64,000 nucleotides of DNA, from positions 109,486-173,485 of the forward strand of contig CAVQBP010000028.1 in assembly GCA_963710745.1 (NCBI GenBank), in the 5' to 3' direction. Shown piece after piece: positions 43,648-53,336 of the stretch. Both the position numbers and the translations under genes were made by a program. Each line of letters starts with the position of its first letter. Positions within the stretch are counted from its first letter, which is position 1. Below the pieces are notes generated by a model. That model made no database searches. It was not told the origin of the DNA and worked only from the letters and a program-made list of their open reading frames with translations. The stretch comes from CAVQBP01 sp963710745. Lineage in GTDB: Bacteria > Bacteroidota > Ignavibacteria > Ignavibacteriales > Ignavibacteriaceae.

Positions 43648-44922
43648 TCACTCAACCTTTACCTTCCTAAGTTTTTTGGCGGCAAACTCCGGGGCTTCCT
43701 TGACTGCTAATCCCAGTATCCTGAACGATTGCAGGAAAGCCTTTAAACCGATTCTATTAAATACAGCAGGTTCTTTTCCAACTGAAGGAAAACCTTGCTT
43801 GTCAGGAGTTAATCTTTCCCAGTTGCGGAATAAATGTCCCCAGTCGCTGGTTAATACCTTCGCCATCCTTTTTTTAGCTTTTACCGGGTACCAGAAACTA
43901 TCATGATAAATAACACTGGCGATATATGACCATGGTGCAAGCACAGTCTTAAGAGACCACTCAAGAGGTTTTTTAAGCGGTCCCCAATAAATTTTATGCT
44001 GCATACGCGATGCGAAAGTCATCTTCTTAAAAGGTCCTGTAAAATGCCAGTTTGTTTTTACCGCTTTAGGATCTCCGACAATTTCAATTTCACGGGGATC
44101 ACCGCAGCCTAATCCCATTTCATTTGCAATTCGTATAAACTTAATTGAAAGAGGATCTATTCCCATAAGTTTTGCAGCAGTTGCATCAATTGCTACCTGG
44201 TCGGAACTGGCAAGAATAACATTTTTTACATAAGGAACCATACATCGTGGTCCCGGACCATCACCTGCAAAGGTTCCATCCATCACTGCAAATACACCCC
44301 GGTGAATTTTCTTCTGGATCATTAAAAGATCAACCAGAGTCTCATGAATCACAGGATGAGTCCAGTGACGCTTTTCATTAAGCAGTCCGCCGAACGCATT
44401 CTTCATAGCTCCGGTCGTTGTAGTAAAAATATGAGTCTTGACCGTAGGCATATGTATAATATTTTCACCGATAAATCTTTTCGGAATATTAAATCCTTTT
44501 GGATAAACCTGGTTTAGACATAAAAATTTATCCGCAAGATCACCAACAGCATCACGGATATGAATCCATTCTTCCCCCTCGTATAAATGAATATTACGCA
44601 GCCCGTGAGCCTCAACGACGTTTATCTGCTTGTTCTCCCGCTCACCAAAATGAGCATCGATAACTACAGTGCGGTTGTGACATGCATGTATGAGATCCGG
44701 ATTGTAGCCGTCCTGTTTCATAGCACGGATGGTGCCTTCAAGCTGCCATGGTGTGGTTGAACTGCCGGGGAAAAAGAAATGCCATGAAATGTTTACCTTT
44801 AATGCAGTGTCTGCATCTTTCGCAATAACGTCCTGGTAACCGGCAAGATTCATTAAACGATGATAATCCTCCAGGACTGTTTTGGGAGTTGTAAATAATA
44901 CTGCAACTTTACTTTTACTCAT
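43648..44922 (-). CDS. DUF362 domain-containing protein
   Basis: The 424-aa protein matches DUF362 (a domain related to iron-sulfur-linked proteins of unsettled function): VVIDAHFGERENKQINVVEA, NIIHMPTVKTHIFTTTTGAM, KNAFGGLLNEKRHW and LASSDQVAIDATAAKLMGID. The C-terminal ferredoxin-like Cys clusters of some relatives are absent. The frame reaches a TTG at 44946, but the ATG at 44922 (MSKSKVAVLFTTP) is the better start. It ends in a basic tail. Confidence 0.8.
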   Translation of the reverse strand: MSKSKVAVLFTTPKTVLEDYHRLMNLAGYQDVIAKDADTALKVNISWHFFFPGSSTTPWQLEGTIRAMKQDGYNPDLIHACHNRTVVIDAHFGERENKQINVVEAHGLRNIHLYEGEEWIHIRDAVGDLADKFLCLNQVYPKGFNIPKRFIGENIIHMPTVKTHIFTTTTGAMKNAFGGLLNEKRHWTHPVIHETLVDLLMIQKKIHRGVFAVMDGTFAGDGPGPRCMVPYVKNVILASSDQVAIDATAAKLMGIDPLSIKFIRIANEMGLGCGDPREIEIVGDPKAVKTNWHFTGPFKKMTFASRMQHKIYWGPLKKPLEWSLKTVLAPWSYIASVIYHDSFWYPVKAKKRMAKVLTSDWGHLFRNWERLTPDKQGFPSVGKEPAVFNRIGLKAFLQSFRILGLAVKEAPEFAAKKLRKVKVE

Positions 44923-45069
44923 ATATGAACCATTAATTAATCTCAAAAAATTTTATGGAATTATAGATTAGCGAAATAATTGGATGCAGAATTTCAGGCT
45001 TTTGCATTATTCTATAATCCCCTGTCTAACACCGGGATAGTCATTCCAAGGGCTGGACTATTACGGATA

Positions 45070-47631
45070 TTAATTTGCCCAATACACAACTCCGAGTTCG
45101 AAAGGATTTATCAGGAGTCTATGGCTGGGAACAATTCTTATTGTAAACCCTTTTTGACCGCTGCTCTGCGATATAATATTTCCTGTATACTTGTAATAAC
45201 CGTTGGATTTTATTGAAGCAGAATTCATTATTACAGTAGAACTAAAATTGGGATCATCCTGTTTATCTAACGGTCCGTAATAAAGCTGAACTTCAACGTC
45301 ATCCGGGGTTAAAACTCCAAGGTCTATTTCTGCACTAACGGGGAAATCTTCTCCGACAAAAATCTGCTTCATATTCCCGTTTGTCCGGGTATCAATAACT
45401 TTAACCTGCGACCAATTTTGGCGTACCTTCTCTTTCCATTCTGCAAGTTCTTTAACGCTATCTTTCTCAAGAAGCATAATTCTTCTATCATAAGCCGAGG
45501 CATAATATTTTTCAAAATATTCTCTTACCATTCTATGAGTATTAAAATACGGACCCAGCTTCTTCATCGAATTTTTTACCATCGAGATCCAGCCACGCGG
45601 AAGCTTATCCTCCCCTTTTGTATAGAATAAAGGAACAATCTGGCTTTCAAGTGTATTGTAAAATTGTCTTGCTTCAAGTTCATCCTGGTAATCAGGATCA
45701 GTATACTCTTCCCCGTTACCTATTTTCCAGCCTACTTCAGGATCGAACCCTTCATCCCACCATCCATCTAAAATACTGAAATTCAGACCGCCGTTTGCAA
45801 TGATTTTCATACCGGAAGTACCGCTTGCTTCAAGCGGCCGGCGGGGATTATTAAGCCAGATATCACAGCCTTCTACCAGGTACCTGGCAACATTCAGATC
45901 ATAATTCTCGATAAAAACAACCTTCCTCCGGAACCTTTCTTCTTTAGCAATCTGCACTATTTCCTGTATAAATCTTTTACCTTCATCATCTTTTGGATGA
46001 GCTTTCCCCGCAAAGATAAACTGGACAGGGTGTTCTTTACTATTTAATATATCAGCCAGCCGTTCAATATTTCTAAATATCAAAGTTGCTCTTTTATAAG
46101 TTGCAAACCGCCTTGCAAAACCGATTGTTAAAGCACCCGGATTTAAAACTTCATTTGCTTTTTCAATTTCCGCCTGGCTTCCGCCTCTTAAAATAATCTG
46201 TTTTCTTAAACGGCTCCTTGCGAATGCAACAAGTCTTTCTCTCCTTCTTTCATGAGTCCGCCATAATTCTTCATCAGGTATTCTATCCACCCTTTCCCAC
46301 AGTTCTTTTAAAGATGGATTTTCTATCCACTTTTCACCTAAATACTGAACATATAGTTCTTCCATTTCCCTTGAAATATGAGAACGAATGTGTATTCCAT
46401 TGGTAACATAACCAATCGGGATTTCATTGAACGGAACTCCCCGGTAACCCGAAACCCACATCTTTTTTGAAACCGAACTATGCAGCTTGCTTACACCGTT
46501 TACATAACCTGCCGTATTCATAGCTAAATGAGCCATATTGAAAACACTTGACTGCTTGTCTTTGTAAATAGTGCCAAGGGAATAAAATTCTTCACCCGAA
46601 ATTTTTAATTCATCTCTGTAATATGCACCTAAATATTTTTCTACAAGTTCATTTGAAAAAACATCAATTCCTGCAGGAACCGGAGTATGAGTTGTGAATA
46701 TATTGGAATAATAACCAATCTCTCTGGCTTCTTTATAATTTAAACCCGTCTGCTGGATTAGAAGTCTCATTCTTTCAAGTGATAGAAATGCCGAATGTCC
46801 TTCATTCATGTGGCAGACCATCGGCTTAATGCCTACTGCATGAAGCATCCTGATACCACCTATTCCGAGGATTATTTCCTGCTGGATCCGTGTTTCAACA
46901 TTTCCCCCGTACAATGTTTCGGTAATTTTTCTATCCGATTCGGAATTCAGTTGAATATTTGTATCAAGCAGGTAGAGCGGCACTCTTCCGACCTGTATTT
47001 TCCATACCTGGAAGAATACTTCACGGTTGGAAAAAGAAACAGATATAATTAACGGTTCACCATTTTTATTTAATACCCGCTGCATCGGGAGATTATCAAA
47101 ATCATTTATTTCATATCTTTCAAGCTGCCATCCGTCTGAATTTAAATACTGCTGGAAGTAGCCTACTTTATATAAAAGACCTATCCCGACAAGGGGAATT
47201 CCCAGGTCGCTTGATGCTTTTAAATGATCTCCGGCTAGTACACCTAATCCGCCGGAATAGGTCTGCAGGCATTCAGTTAAACCGAATTCTGCAGAGAAAT
47301 AAGCTATATTAAAAGTGTCTGGATTGTTATAACTTTTCTGATACCAGGTTTTTTCTTTAAGATATTCCTGTAACGAATTATAAACCCTGTTTAAATGAGA
47401 ACGGAAGCCGTCATCATGCGAAACATCCTCCAGCCGGCTCTGGCTTATATTTCCAAGCATAATTATAGGGTTATGGTTGGTCTCCACCCATAAATCCCTG
47501 TCCAGCCTTCTGAACAGCTCCCTTGCATCGGGATTCCATGACCAGTGCAGGTTGTATGCAATCTCTCTTAATTTTTCCAGATTTTTAGGAAGAGATGGTA
47601 CTACATGATATGTACCTAGAAATTTATACAT
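45070..47631 (-). CDS. glgP: Alpha-glucan (glycogen) phosphorylase
   Basis: This enzyme releases glucose-1-phosphate from glycogen or maltodextrin. The 853-aa protein belongs to the shorter phosphorylase type with an N-terminal domain (NLHWSWNPDARELFRRLDRD). The glucan site region is YFSAEFGLTECLQTYSGGLG, followed by CHMNEGHSAFLSLERMR. The PLP-lysine segment is EASGTSGMKIIANGGLNFSI. Its C-terminal 130 residues form an extra beta-domain (DFPVSAEIDLGVLTPDDVEV) typical of this subfamily. It stands alone in its orientation between DUF362 and hemN. Confidence 0.95.
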   Translation of the reverse strand: MYKFLGTYHVVPSLPKNLEKLREIAYNLHWSWNPDARELFRRLDRDLWVETNHNPIIMLGNISQSRLEDVSHDDGFRSHLNRVYNSLQEYLKEKTWYQKSYNNPDTFNIAYFSAEFGLTECLQTYSGGLGVLAGDHLKASSDLGIPLVGIGLLYKVGYFQQYLNSDGWQLERYEINDFDNLPMQRVLNKNGEPLIISVSFSNREVFFQVWKIQVGRVPLYLLDTNIQLNSESDRKITETLYGGNVETRIQQEIILGIGGIRMLHAVGIKPMVCHMNEGHSAFLSLERMRLLIQQTGLNYKEAREIGYYSNIFTTHTPVPAGIDVFSNELVEKYLGAYYRDELKISGEEFYSLGTIYKDKQSSVFNMAHLAMNTAGYVNGVSKLHSSVSKKMWVSGYRGVPFNEIPIGYVTNGIHIRSHISREMEELYVQYLGEKWIENPSLKELWERVDRIPDEELWRTHERRRERLVAFARSRLRKQIILRGGSQAEIEKANEVLNPGALTIGFARRFATYKRATLIFRNIERLADILNSKEHPVQFIFAGKAHPKDDEGKRFIQEIVQIAKEERFRRKVVFIENYDLNVARYLVEGCDIWLNNPRRPLEASGTSGMKIIANGGLNFSILDGWWDEGFDPEVGWKIGNGEEYTDPDYQDELEARQFYNTLESQIVPLFYTKGEDKLPRGWISMVKNSMKKLGPYFNTHRMVREYFEKYYASAYDRRIMLLEKDSVKELAEWKEKVRQNWSQVKVIDTRTNGNMKQIFVGEDFPVSAEIDLGVLTPDDVEVQLYYGPLDKQDDPNFSSTVIMNSASIKSNGYYKYTGNIISQSSGQKGFTIRIVPSHRLLINPFELGVVYWAN

Positions 47632-48001
47632 TTCCGCTCCATTTGAATAATACTATTATCCGAAAGTTTTCAAAATATTTTAAAGTAATTGTAAAATATA
47701 ATTATAAAAATATTCTATATAAAAGATTTTTATTCCCCTTTATTTGTCTATAGACAATTTTTTGTTATTCACTATGGATTTCTGAATTTATTCACAATAT
47801 CCTCTGACTTTTCAGAGGTTTAAAAACCCGTTTATAAATGAGGTAATGTTAATGACAAATAAAAATAAATGACCAATGACTGCATACAAGCTGCACACTT
47901 GAATGACTTAATGTTTGAGTGATTTGAGCCGGAGGTTTATCTCACCCCGTAATAATTCATGCTAAAATCATTAAATCCTTCAACCCTAAAATCCCTCAAT
48001 C
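47632..48001. other. Intergenic region between hemN 3' end and glgP
   Basis: No gene is seen. It contains ATGACCAATGAC near 47.87 kb (also near 43.56 kb) and the near-tandem words AAATCCTTCAACCCTAAAA and TCCCTCAATCCTAAA at its end, which resemble GATTTTAGGATTGAAG in the 60 kb repeat units. The glgP promoter should lie here. Confidence 0.45.
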
Positions 48002-49374
48002 CTAAATTGTTTTCGAATACTTCGACACTTCCTTATTATCATCAATATAAGCATCAAACTTCATGGCTATATTTCGTATTAACAGCCTGCCCAACTCTGT
48101 AACTTCAATTTCATTATCATGCAGAATAATTAAACCGTCATTTAACATATCAACATAACTGTTCAATTCTTTTGCAAAGTATTCCTTAAAATTAATATCG
48201 AATTTATTTTCAACAGTCTGAAAGTTCAATTCAAAATCACACATAAGTCTCATGATAACGTATCTTCTGATCTTATCATCGGAAGTCAGATGATACCCTT
48301 TTGCCGTAGGGAGTATGTTGTTATCAATTGCCTGGAAATATTCATTTTCAGTTTTATAATTCTGGGCAAATACATCTTTAACCTGGCTTATACCTGTTAT
48401 TCCCATAGCAAAGAGATCCGTATCGGGATATGTACTGTACCCCTGGAAGTTCCTGTACATTTTCTTTTCTTTAAGAGCTATTGACAATTCATCGTCAGGC
48501 TTTGCGAAATGATCCATACCTATAAAAACATAACCGGCTTCAGTCAGCTTTTCAATTGTAAGCTGAAGTATATTCAGTTTGGTTTCTGCCGATGGCAAAT
48601 CTTCCGCATTAATTAATCCCATATGTTTCTTCATCCACGGAACATGGGCATAATTAAAAACGGCAATCCTTTCCGGTGATATTTTTATTATCTTGTCGAG
48701 AGTATCACTGAAAGATTCGAGACTTTGGAAAGGTAAACCGTACATCAGGTCTATATTCATGCTTAAAAATTTCAGATCTCTTATCCATTCAACTGTCTGG
48801 TTTGTAACCTGATCCGGCTGAATCCGGTTAACTGCTTCCTGAACTTTAGGATCAAAATCCTGCACACCAAGGCTTATCCTGTTGAAGCCGTTTTCCCTCA
48901 ATGCCGCAAGATGTTCTTTTGTCAGTTCACGCGGATCTATTTCACAGCTCACTTCTGCATTTTCCTTGAAAGAAAATGTCCGCTTTATGTATGATGCAAG
49001 CTCATTTATTTCATCCGGTGAAAGATGAGTAGGAGTTCCTCCGCCCCAATGGAGCTGTATAACTTTTTTACTATCAACTGCTTTTTCTTTAACAAAATCT
49101 ATTTCTCTTTTAAATAGTCCAGGTATTTTTTTATTCTGTCCCTGTTCCTTGTGATAATCATATTGCAGCCGCAGAAATAGCACAGCGTATCACAAAAAGG
49201 GAGATGGAAATAAAGAGATAAATCCTGTGCTGAATCATTTCTGCTTATTTCTATCTCTTCATAATAATCTTTATAAGTAAAAGAGGGATCAAATTTAAGA
49301 GCTGTCGGATAGCTGGTATAACGCGGCCCCGGCACATTATACTTTTTATACTTTTCCATATCAAATTTGAACAT
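48002..49374 (-). pseudogene. hemN: Oxygen-independent coproporphyrinogen III oxidase, frameshifted (possible -1 recoding)
   Basis: HemN is a radical-SAM enzyme of anaerobic haem synthesis. The first frame (49374-49099) has YNVPGPRYTSYPTA and the cluster motif CDTLCYFCGC, ending KKYLDYLKEK-stop. The second frame (to 48002) continues KREIDFVKEKA, HWGGGTPTHLSPDEINE and RISLGVQDFDPKVQEAVNRI to a normal C-terminus. Joined, they give a full-length protein of about 457 aa. The break is at T-TTA-AAA (49108-49114), a perfect slippery heptamer in the zero frame, and a -1 slip there restores the expected YLKREID. A one-base loss in the A run, or a sequencing error, is the simpler explanation. A good AAGGTGA precedes the ATG. 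Confidence 0.88.
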
Positions 49375-49676
49375 AATAAATCACCTTAATTAAAATAATA
49401 TCATATCTGCTCAGTCAAAGTGCCAGTCACATTAAAAGTGGAATGGGACTTATGTTAATGCTAAAAATAGCGATTTGAAGCCACTATTAAAAGATAATTA
49501 TTTCTCAACAGCGGGAATATTCATGAATAATTTCCATTCGATGCAAAAAAAATGATTGAAATCCTTATTTTTCAAAATATAAAAGAAGAATTATTGATGG
49601 TATGTACTTTGCGCTAAATAATTATAAATAAACTAACTTTAACATAGCCAAAAGCTATAGAAAAGGGAAAAAATCT
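49375..49676. other. Divergent promoter region between hemN and the CoA-transferase gene
   Basis: About 300 AT-rich bases without a credible ORF or strong hairpin. Both genes read away from it, so it should hold two promoters. I cannot identify their boxes with confidence. Confidence 0.45.
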
Positions 49677-51002
49677 ATGAAATGGATAGATTCATATAAA
49701 TCCAAATTGTGCACTGCAGAAAAGGCTGTGTATGCAATTCAATCCAACCAGCGCGTATATGTACATCCCGGGTGCGCTACACCGGAGGTTCTGTTAAATG
49801 CAATGTGTAATCTCGACAAACGTCTGGAAAATGTTGAGGTTATTCATTTACTTACCCTCGGCATATCTCCTTATTCAACACCCGAAATGTCGGGCAGATT
49901 CAGACATAATGCCCTCTTCATCGGCAAGAATGTGCGGAGCGCCATTAATGAAGGAAGAGCCGACTTTACGCCTGTATTCCTGTTTGAAATACCTTATCTT
50001 TTTCAACGAAATGTTTTACCGATTGATGTATCGTTGATAAATGTTTCTCCTCCGGACAAATACGGGTACTGCAGCTACGGTGTGGGCGTGGAATGTACAA
50101 AAACTGCTACTGAATGTGCCAAATTAGTTATTGCCCAGGTTAATCACCAGATGCCGAGAACACTCGGCGATACTTTTATTCATATAGATAAAATTGATTA
50201 TTGTGTTGAAGTAGATCACCCTTTAAATGAATACAAACCCAATGAGAAAGGTTTATCGGAAGAAGAGAAAGATGTTTATGAAAAAATAGGAATGAATATA
50301 AGCTCTTTAATTGAAGATGGTTCAACTCTTCAGCTTGGAATTGGTTATATACCGAACGCGGTTCTGCATTATTTAGGAGATAAAAAACATTTAGGCATTC
50401 ATACCGAGATGTTTTCCGATGGTGTAATAAAACTTATTGAAGACGGTGTAATTACAAATGAAAGGAAAACATTTCACCAGGGTAAAATTACCTCTTCATT
50501 TGTTCTCGGTACCAGAAAACTTTTTGACTATATAGATAATGATCCTATAATGGAATTCCATCCTTCCCATTACATAAATGATCCGTTTATTATTGCAAAG
50601 AATGAAAAGATGGTTGCAATAAATTCTGCTATTGAAGTTGATTTAACCGGACAGGTCTGCGCCGACTCAATCGGACCTAAATTTTACAGCGGCTTCGGAG
50701 GTCAGCTCGATTTTATCCGCGGCGCTTCAAGAAGCAAAGACGGCAAACCGATCATTGCAATTCCGTCTACTGCCAGAAATTCACAATGCTCAAGGATTGT
50801 TCCCTACCTGTCGCAGGCCGCAGGTGTAACAACTACGAGAGGTGATGTTCATTATGTCGTAACCGAATACGGTATTGCAGATTTATACGGTAAAACTATT
50901 CGCCAGAGAGCAAAAGCTCTTATAGACATTGCTCATCCGAAGTTCAGGGAGGAATTAAGCATCGAACTCTCGGAAATCTATCTAAAAAATCAATTTGCTT
51001 AA
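49677..51002 (+). CDS. Acetyl-CoA hydrolase / 4-hydroxybutyrate-type CoA-transferase
   Basis: The 441-aa protein belongs to the acetyl-CoA hydrolase/transferase family. The N-terminal half contains VYVHPGCATPEVLLNAM and PPDKYGYCSYGVGVE, and the C-terminal half contains LGIHTEMFSDGVIKLIEDG, GFGGQLDFIRGASRSKDGK and YVVTEYGIADLYGKTIRQRA. It probably moves CoA between acetate and another carboxylate in fermentation or acetate use. The exact substrate pair cannot be told from sequence. A hairpin follows the gene. Confidence 0.88.
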   Translation: MKWIDSYKSKLCTAEKAVYAIQSNQRVYVHPGCATPEVLLNAMCNLDKRLENVEVIHLLTLGISPYSTPEMSGRFRHNALFIGKNVRSAINEGRADFTPVFLFEIPYLFQRNVLPIDVSLINVSPPDKYGYCSYGVGVECTKTATECAKLVIAQVNHQMPRTLGDTFIHIDKIDYCVEVDHPLNEYKPNEKGLSEEEKDVYEKIGMNISSLIEDGSTLQLGIGYIPNAVLHYLGDKKHLGIHTEMFSDGVIKLIEDGVITNERKTFHQGKITSSFVLGTRKLFDYIDNDPIMEFHPSHYINDPFIIAKNEKMVAINSAIEVDLTGQVCADSIGPKFYSGFGGQLDFIRGASRSKDGKPIIAIPSTARNSQCSRIVPYLSQAAGVTTTRGDVHYVVTEYGIADLYGKTIRQRAKALIDIAHPKFREELSIELSEIYLKNQFA

Positions 51003-51400
51003 TTACTGAACTTCTTTTATCATTTCTATTTACCTGCTGAAAACAGGCCCCCGGCTCAATTTGTTAAGCTCATTAAAGCCGGGGGAAATTCATCAGACTC
51101 CATTAGTGTCAGCTAATCTATATTCATTTTCTGAAATCAATAAGTATTTTAATTATCAATTAACAAAAAAGGGTAATTTTTGAGGAATAATATCCTTTAT
51201 TTTGCGATAATTATATGCTATTTTTAGCGCGTTAATAAATTACATTTACTAAATTATATTTATAAAATAAACCTCTTCCGGCAATTACATTTCTTAGTCT
51301 AATGGCATATTTTGTTAAAATATTCATAGTTGCAGAGAGTAAGTGTTAAAATTAAAGAACAAGTTTATATCATCTTCAGGATAAATAACGACTATTAATA
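51003..51400. other. Intergenic region before the PAS kinase gene
   Basis: It holds one strong stem-loop (51048-51085) and otherwise AT-rich sequence without a gene. The promoter of the kinase gene at 51401 should be here. Confidence 0.5.
51048..51085. terminator. Stem-loop after the CoA-transferase gene, built from a repeat module core
   Basis: CCCCCGGCT (51048-51056) pairs perfectly with AGCCGGGGG (51077-51085) around a 20-base loop containing CAATTTGTT and CTCATT. The same loop words sit in the modules near 59.95 and 60.30 kb, so the terminator appears to be a captured repeat core. It lies 46 bases after the stop codon. Confidence 0.6.
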
Positions 51401-52840
51401 ATGGTTAATGATCTAAAGTTTGATTTTAGTCTTTTTGACGCTATCCCTGATATTTGTTTCCTCGTATCAGAGGATTTTAAAATTATTGACGTTAATAAGG
51501 CAGCTGGAGAAAAGATAGGATATAATAACGGTAAACTAATAAACAGCGACTTCCTGAAGCTGGTTGAAGATCCTTACATTGATAAAACCAAAGCAGCTCT
51601 AACAAATTGTTTAAATAGCAGTAAATCGGAAAATCTTTTTATTAAATTATGCTGCAGCGGACAGCACCTAATAGATGCATATATTACGGCAACATTATAC
51701 CGCCCGAATCAGAAGAATATCTTTATCTTTGTTAAGGATGTAACAGAAGAAAAAAATAAAGAATTAAATTTAAGACGCTTTTATTCTATTGCAAACAATA
51801 CTGTAAACCCTGTACAGATTACGGATATAAACGGGAAAATGGTTTATGTCAATTCTGCTTTTGTAAATGCGAGCGGTTATTCGGAAGAAGAGCTGATTGG
51901 TAAAAATCCTAATATTTTTTCAAGCGGTAAGCAGTCTAAAAAATTCTGGAAGAAAATGTGGACAACAATTAATGCCGGGAAGGTCTGGGTAGGTGAAATT
52001 GAAAATCGTAAAAAGAACGGTGAACCTTTCTATACACAGGTGCTTATTTCCCCTTTCCTCGATTCAGATGGAAATGTTGCAGGCTTTTTTGGTATTCACA
52101 GGGATTTACATGATAAGAAGATGATGGAGAAGCAGCTTATTCATACTCAAAAAATGGAAAGCATAGGTATCCTGGCTGCCGGTGTTGCACATGAAGTCGG
52201 GAACCCGCTGGCTTCAATATCGGCTTTGGTGCAGGTTGTTCAAAGATCTTCGGAAGATGAATTCGCTAAAGAAAAATTGGAACTTGTAAAAGGACAAATA
52301 AACAGGATCTCTAAAACTATCAGAGACCTGGTTGATTTTTCCCGCCCGTCAAATTATGAGCTTAATTTGACCGACCTGAATAAAAATATTTATAATGCCG
52401 TAGAGATAATAAGAGCTGGTACAAAAATTAAAGATATAAAATTCAATCTTAACTTAAACAAAGATATACCTCTTATTCCATTAATTGAAGATCAGATACA
52501 GCAGGTTTTTGTAAATATTTTAATAAATGCTGTTGATGCTATTTCTGAACTGACAGATAATAATCCCGAGAAAAAGATTTCTGTATCCTCTGATAAAGAT
52601 GAAGATGATATTATTATTATATTTGAAGATTCCGGTAAAGGTATCGACGAAAAGAACCTCACAAAAATATTTGAACCTTTCTTCACTACTAAAAAAGAAG
52701 GAAAAGGTACGGGACTGGGACTGTGGATTACATACGGGATTATTACCAGTTTCCAGGGAACAATTGATGTTGAAAGTAGTGTTGGAAAAGGGACAAAGTT
52801 TATTATAACTTTACCGGTGATGTCCTGGCACAACCAATAA
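51401..52840 (+). CDS. Soluble PAS-PAS sensor histidine kinase
   Basis: The 479-aa protein has two PAS domains (about 10-115 and 125-235, the second with VNSAFVNASGYSEEELIGKN), a HisKA domain with His264 in AAGVAHEVGNPLASISALVQ, and an intact ATPase domain (VFVNILINAVDAI, EDSGKGID, GKGTGLGLWI). It has no membrane helix, so it senses a cytoplasmic signal. No response regulator gene is adjacent. The nearest receiver protein, at 54670, is degenerate. Confidence 0.92.
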   Translation: MVNDLKFDFSLFDAIPDICFLVSEDFKIIDVNKAAGEKIGYNNGKLINSDFLKLVEDPYIDKTKAALTNCLNSSKSENLFIKLCCSGQHLIDAYITATLYRPNQKNIFIFVKDVTEEKNKELNLRRFYSIANNTVNPVQITDINGKMVYVNSAFVNASGYSEEELIGKNPNIFSSGKQSKKFWKKMWTTINAGKVWVGEIENRKKNGEPFYTQVLISPFLDSDGNVAGFFGIHRDLHDKKMMEKQLIHTQKMESIGILAAGVAHEVGNPLASISALVQVVQRSSEDEFAKEKLELVKGQINRISKTIRDLVDFSRPSNYELNLTDLNKNIYNAVEIIRAGTKIKDIKFNLNLNKDIPLIPLIEDQIQQVFVNILINAVDAISELTDNNPEKKISVSSDKDEDDIIIIFEDSGKGIDEKNLTKIFEPFFTTKKEGKGTGLGLWITYGIITSFQGTIDVESSVGKGTKFIITLPVMSWHNQ

Positions 52841-52931
52841 TAGCAGGGATAAAACCGATCTGCCTCATTGGGAGGTAAATTAAACGGATTTCCACATATA
52901 CAATTTCTATAACTAAAATAACTATACACGG

Positions 52932-52955
52932 CAGTCATGGTCCAAACCATGACTG
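52932..52955. terminator. Ten-base-pair hairpin after the PAS kinase gene
   Basis: CAGTCATGGT pairs perfectly with ACCATGACTG around the loop CCAA. A related hairpin with GTCATGGA/TCCATGAC arms is at 57890-57913, so it may be a repeat that serves as terminator. Confidence 0.5.
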
Positions 52956-53017
52956 GGATTTAATTTATTATATATTTCTAAATGTTCATGTCATGGACTG
53001 ACAGAACACCAGCTTTA

Positions 53018-53037
53018 GGGACGAAAATTTTCGTCCC
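53018..53037. repeat. Perfect 20-bp palindrome
   Basis: GGGACGAAAATTTTCGTCCC is its own reverse complement. It has no gene-related position that would mark it as an operator, and it looks like another interspersed palindromic repeat. Confidence 0.6.
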
Positions 53038-53336
53038 CTACAAGGTTAGCAGCCATGATTACAAAATGGTAAACCCTTGAAGGTTAAGGTTAAATTAAGC
53101 TTTAGCGATGCCAGAGGGCGGGTTATGATTAAACTTAAAATACAAGAAACATGTAAAAAGATACAAGTTCCAAGCGCTTCATAACCCATTTATCCAATCA
53201 TCTATTCCATGACTCCATTCTTCCAAACATCCATTCACGACCACTTCCTTCTTTCTGCTCAAACTAAAGTTTGAGGCTACCACTATACAATGAAAATCTT
53301 TATTTTTATTATACAATTAATTATTAAGGAACACCT

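Larger units (their letters stand above)
52841..53336. repeat. Palindrome- and repeat-filled intergenic region before the PfkB gene
   Basis: The region holds the hairpin at 52932-52955, the palindrome at 53018-53037, a copy of the ATCCATTCCATGACTCC-type repeat (53192-53257), and the palindrome CTCAAACTAAAGTTTGAG at 53258-53275. The last two are repeated in the same order after the gene. Confidence 0.6.
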
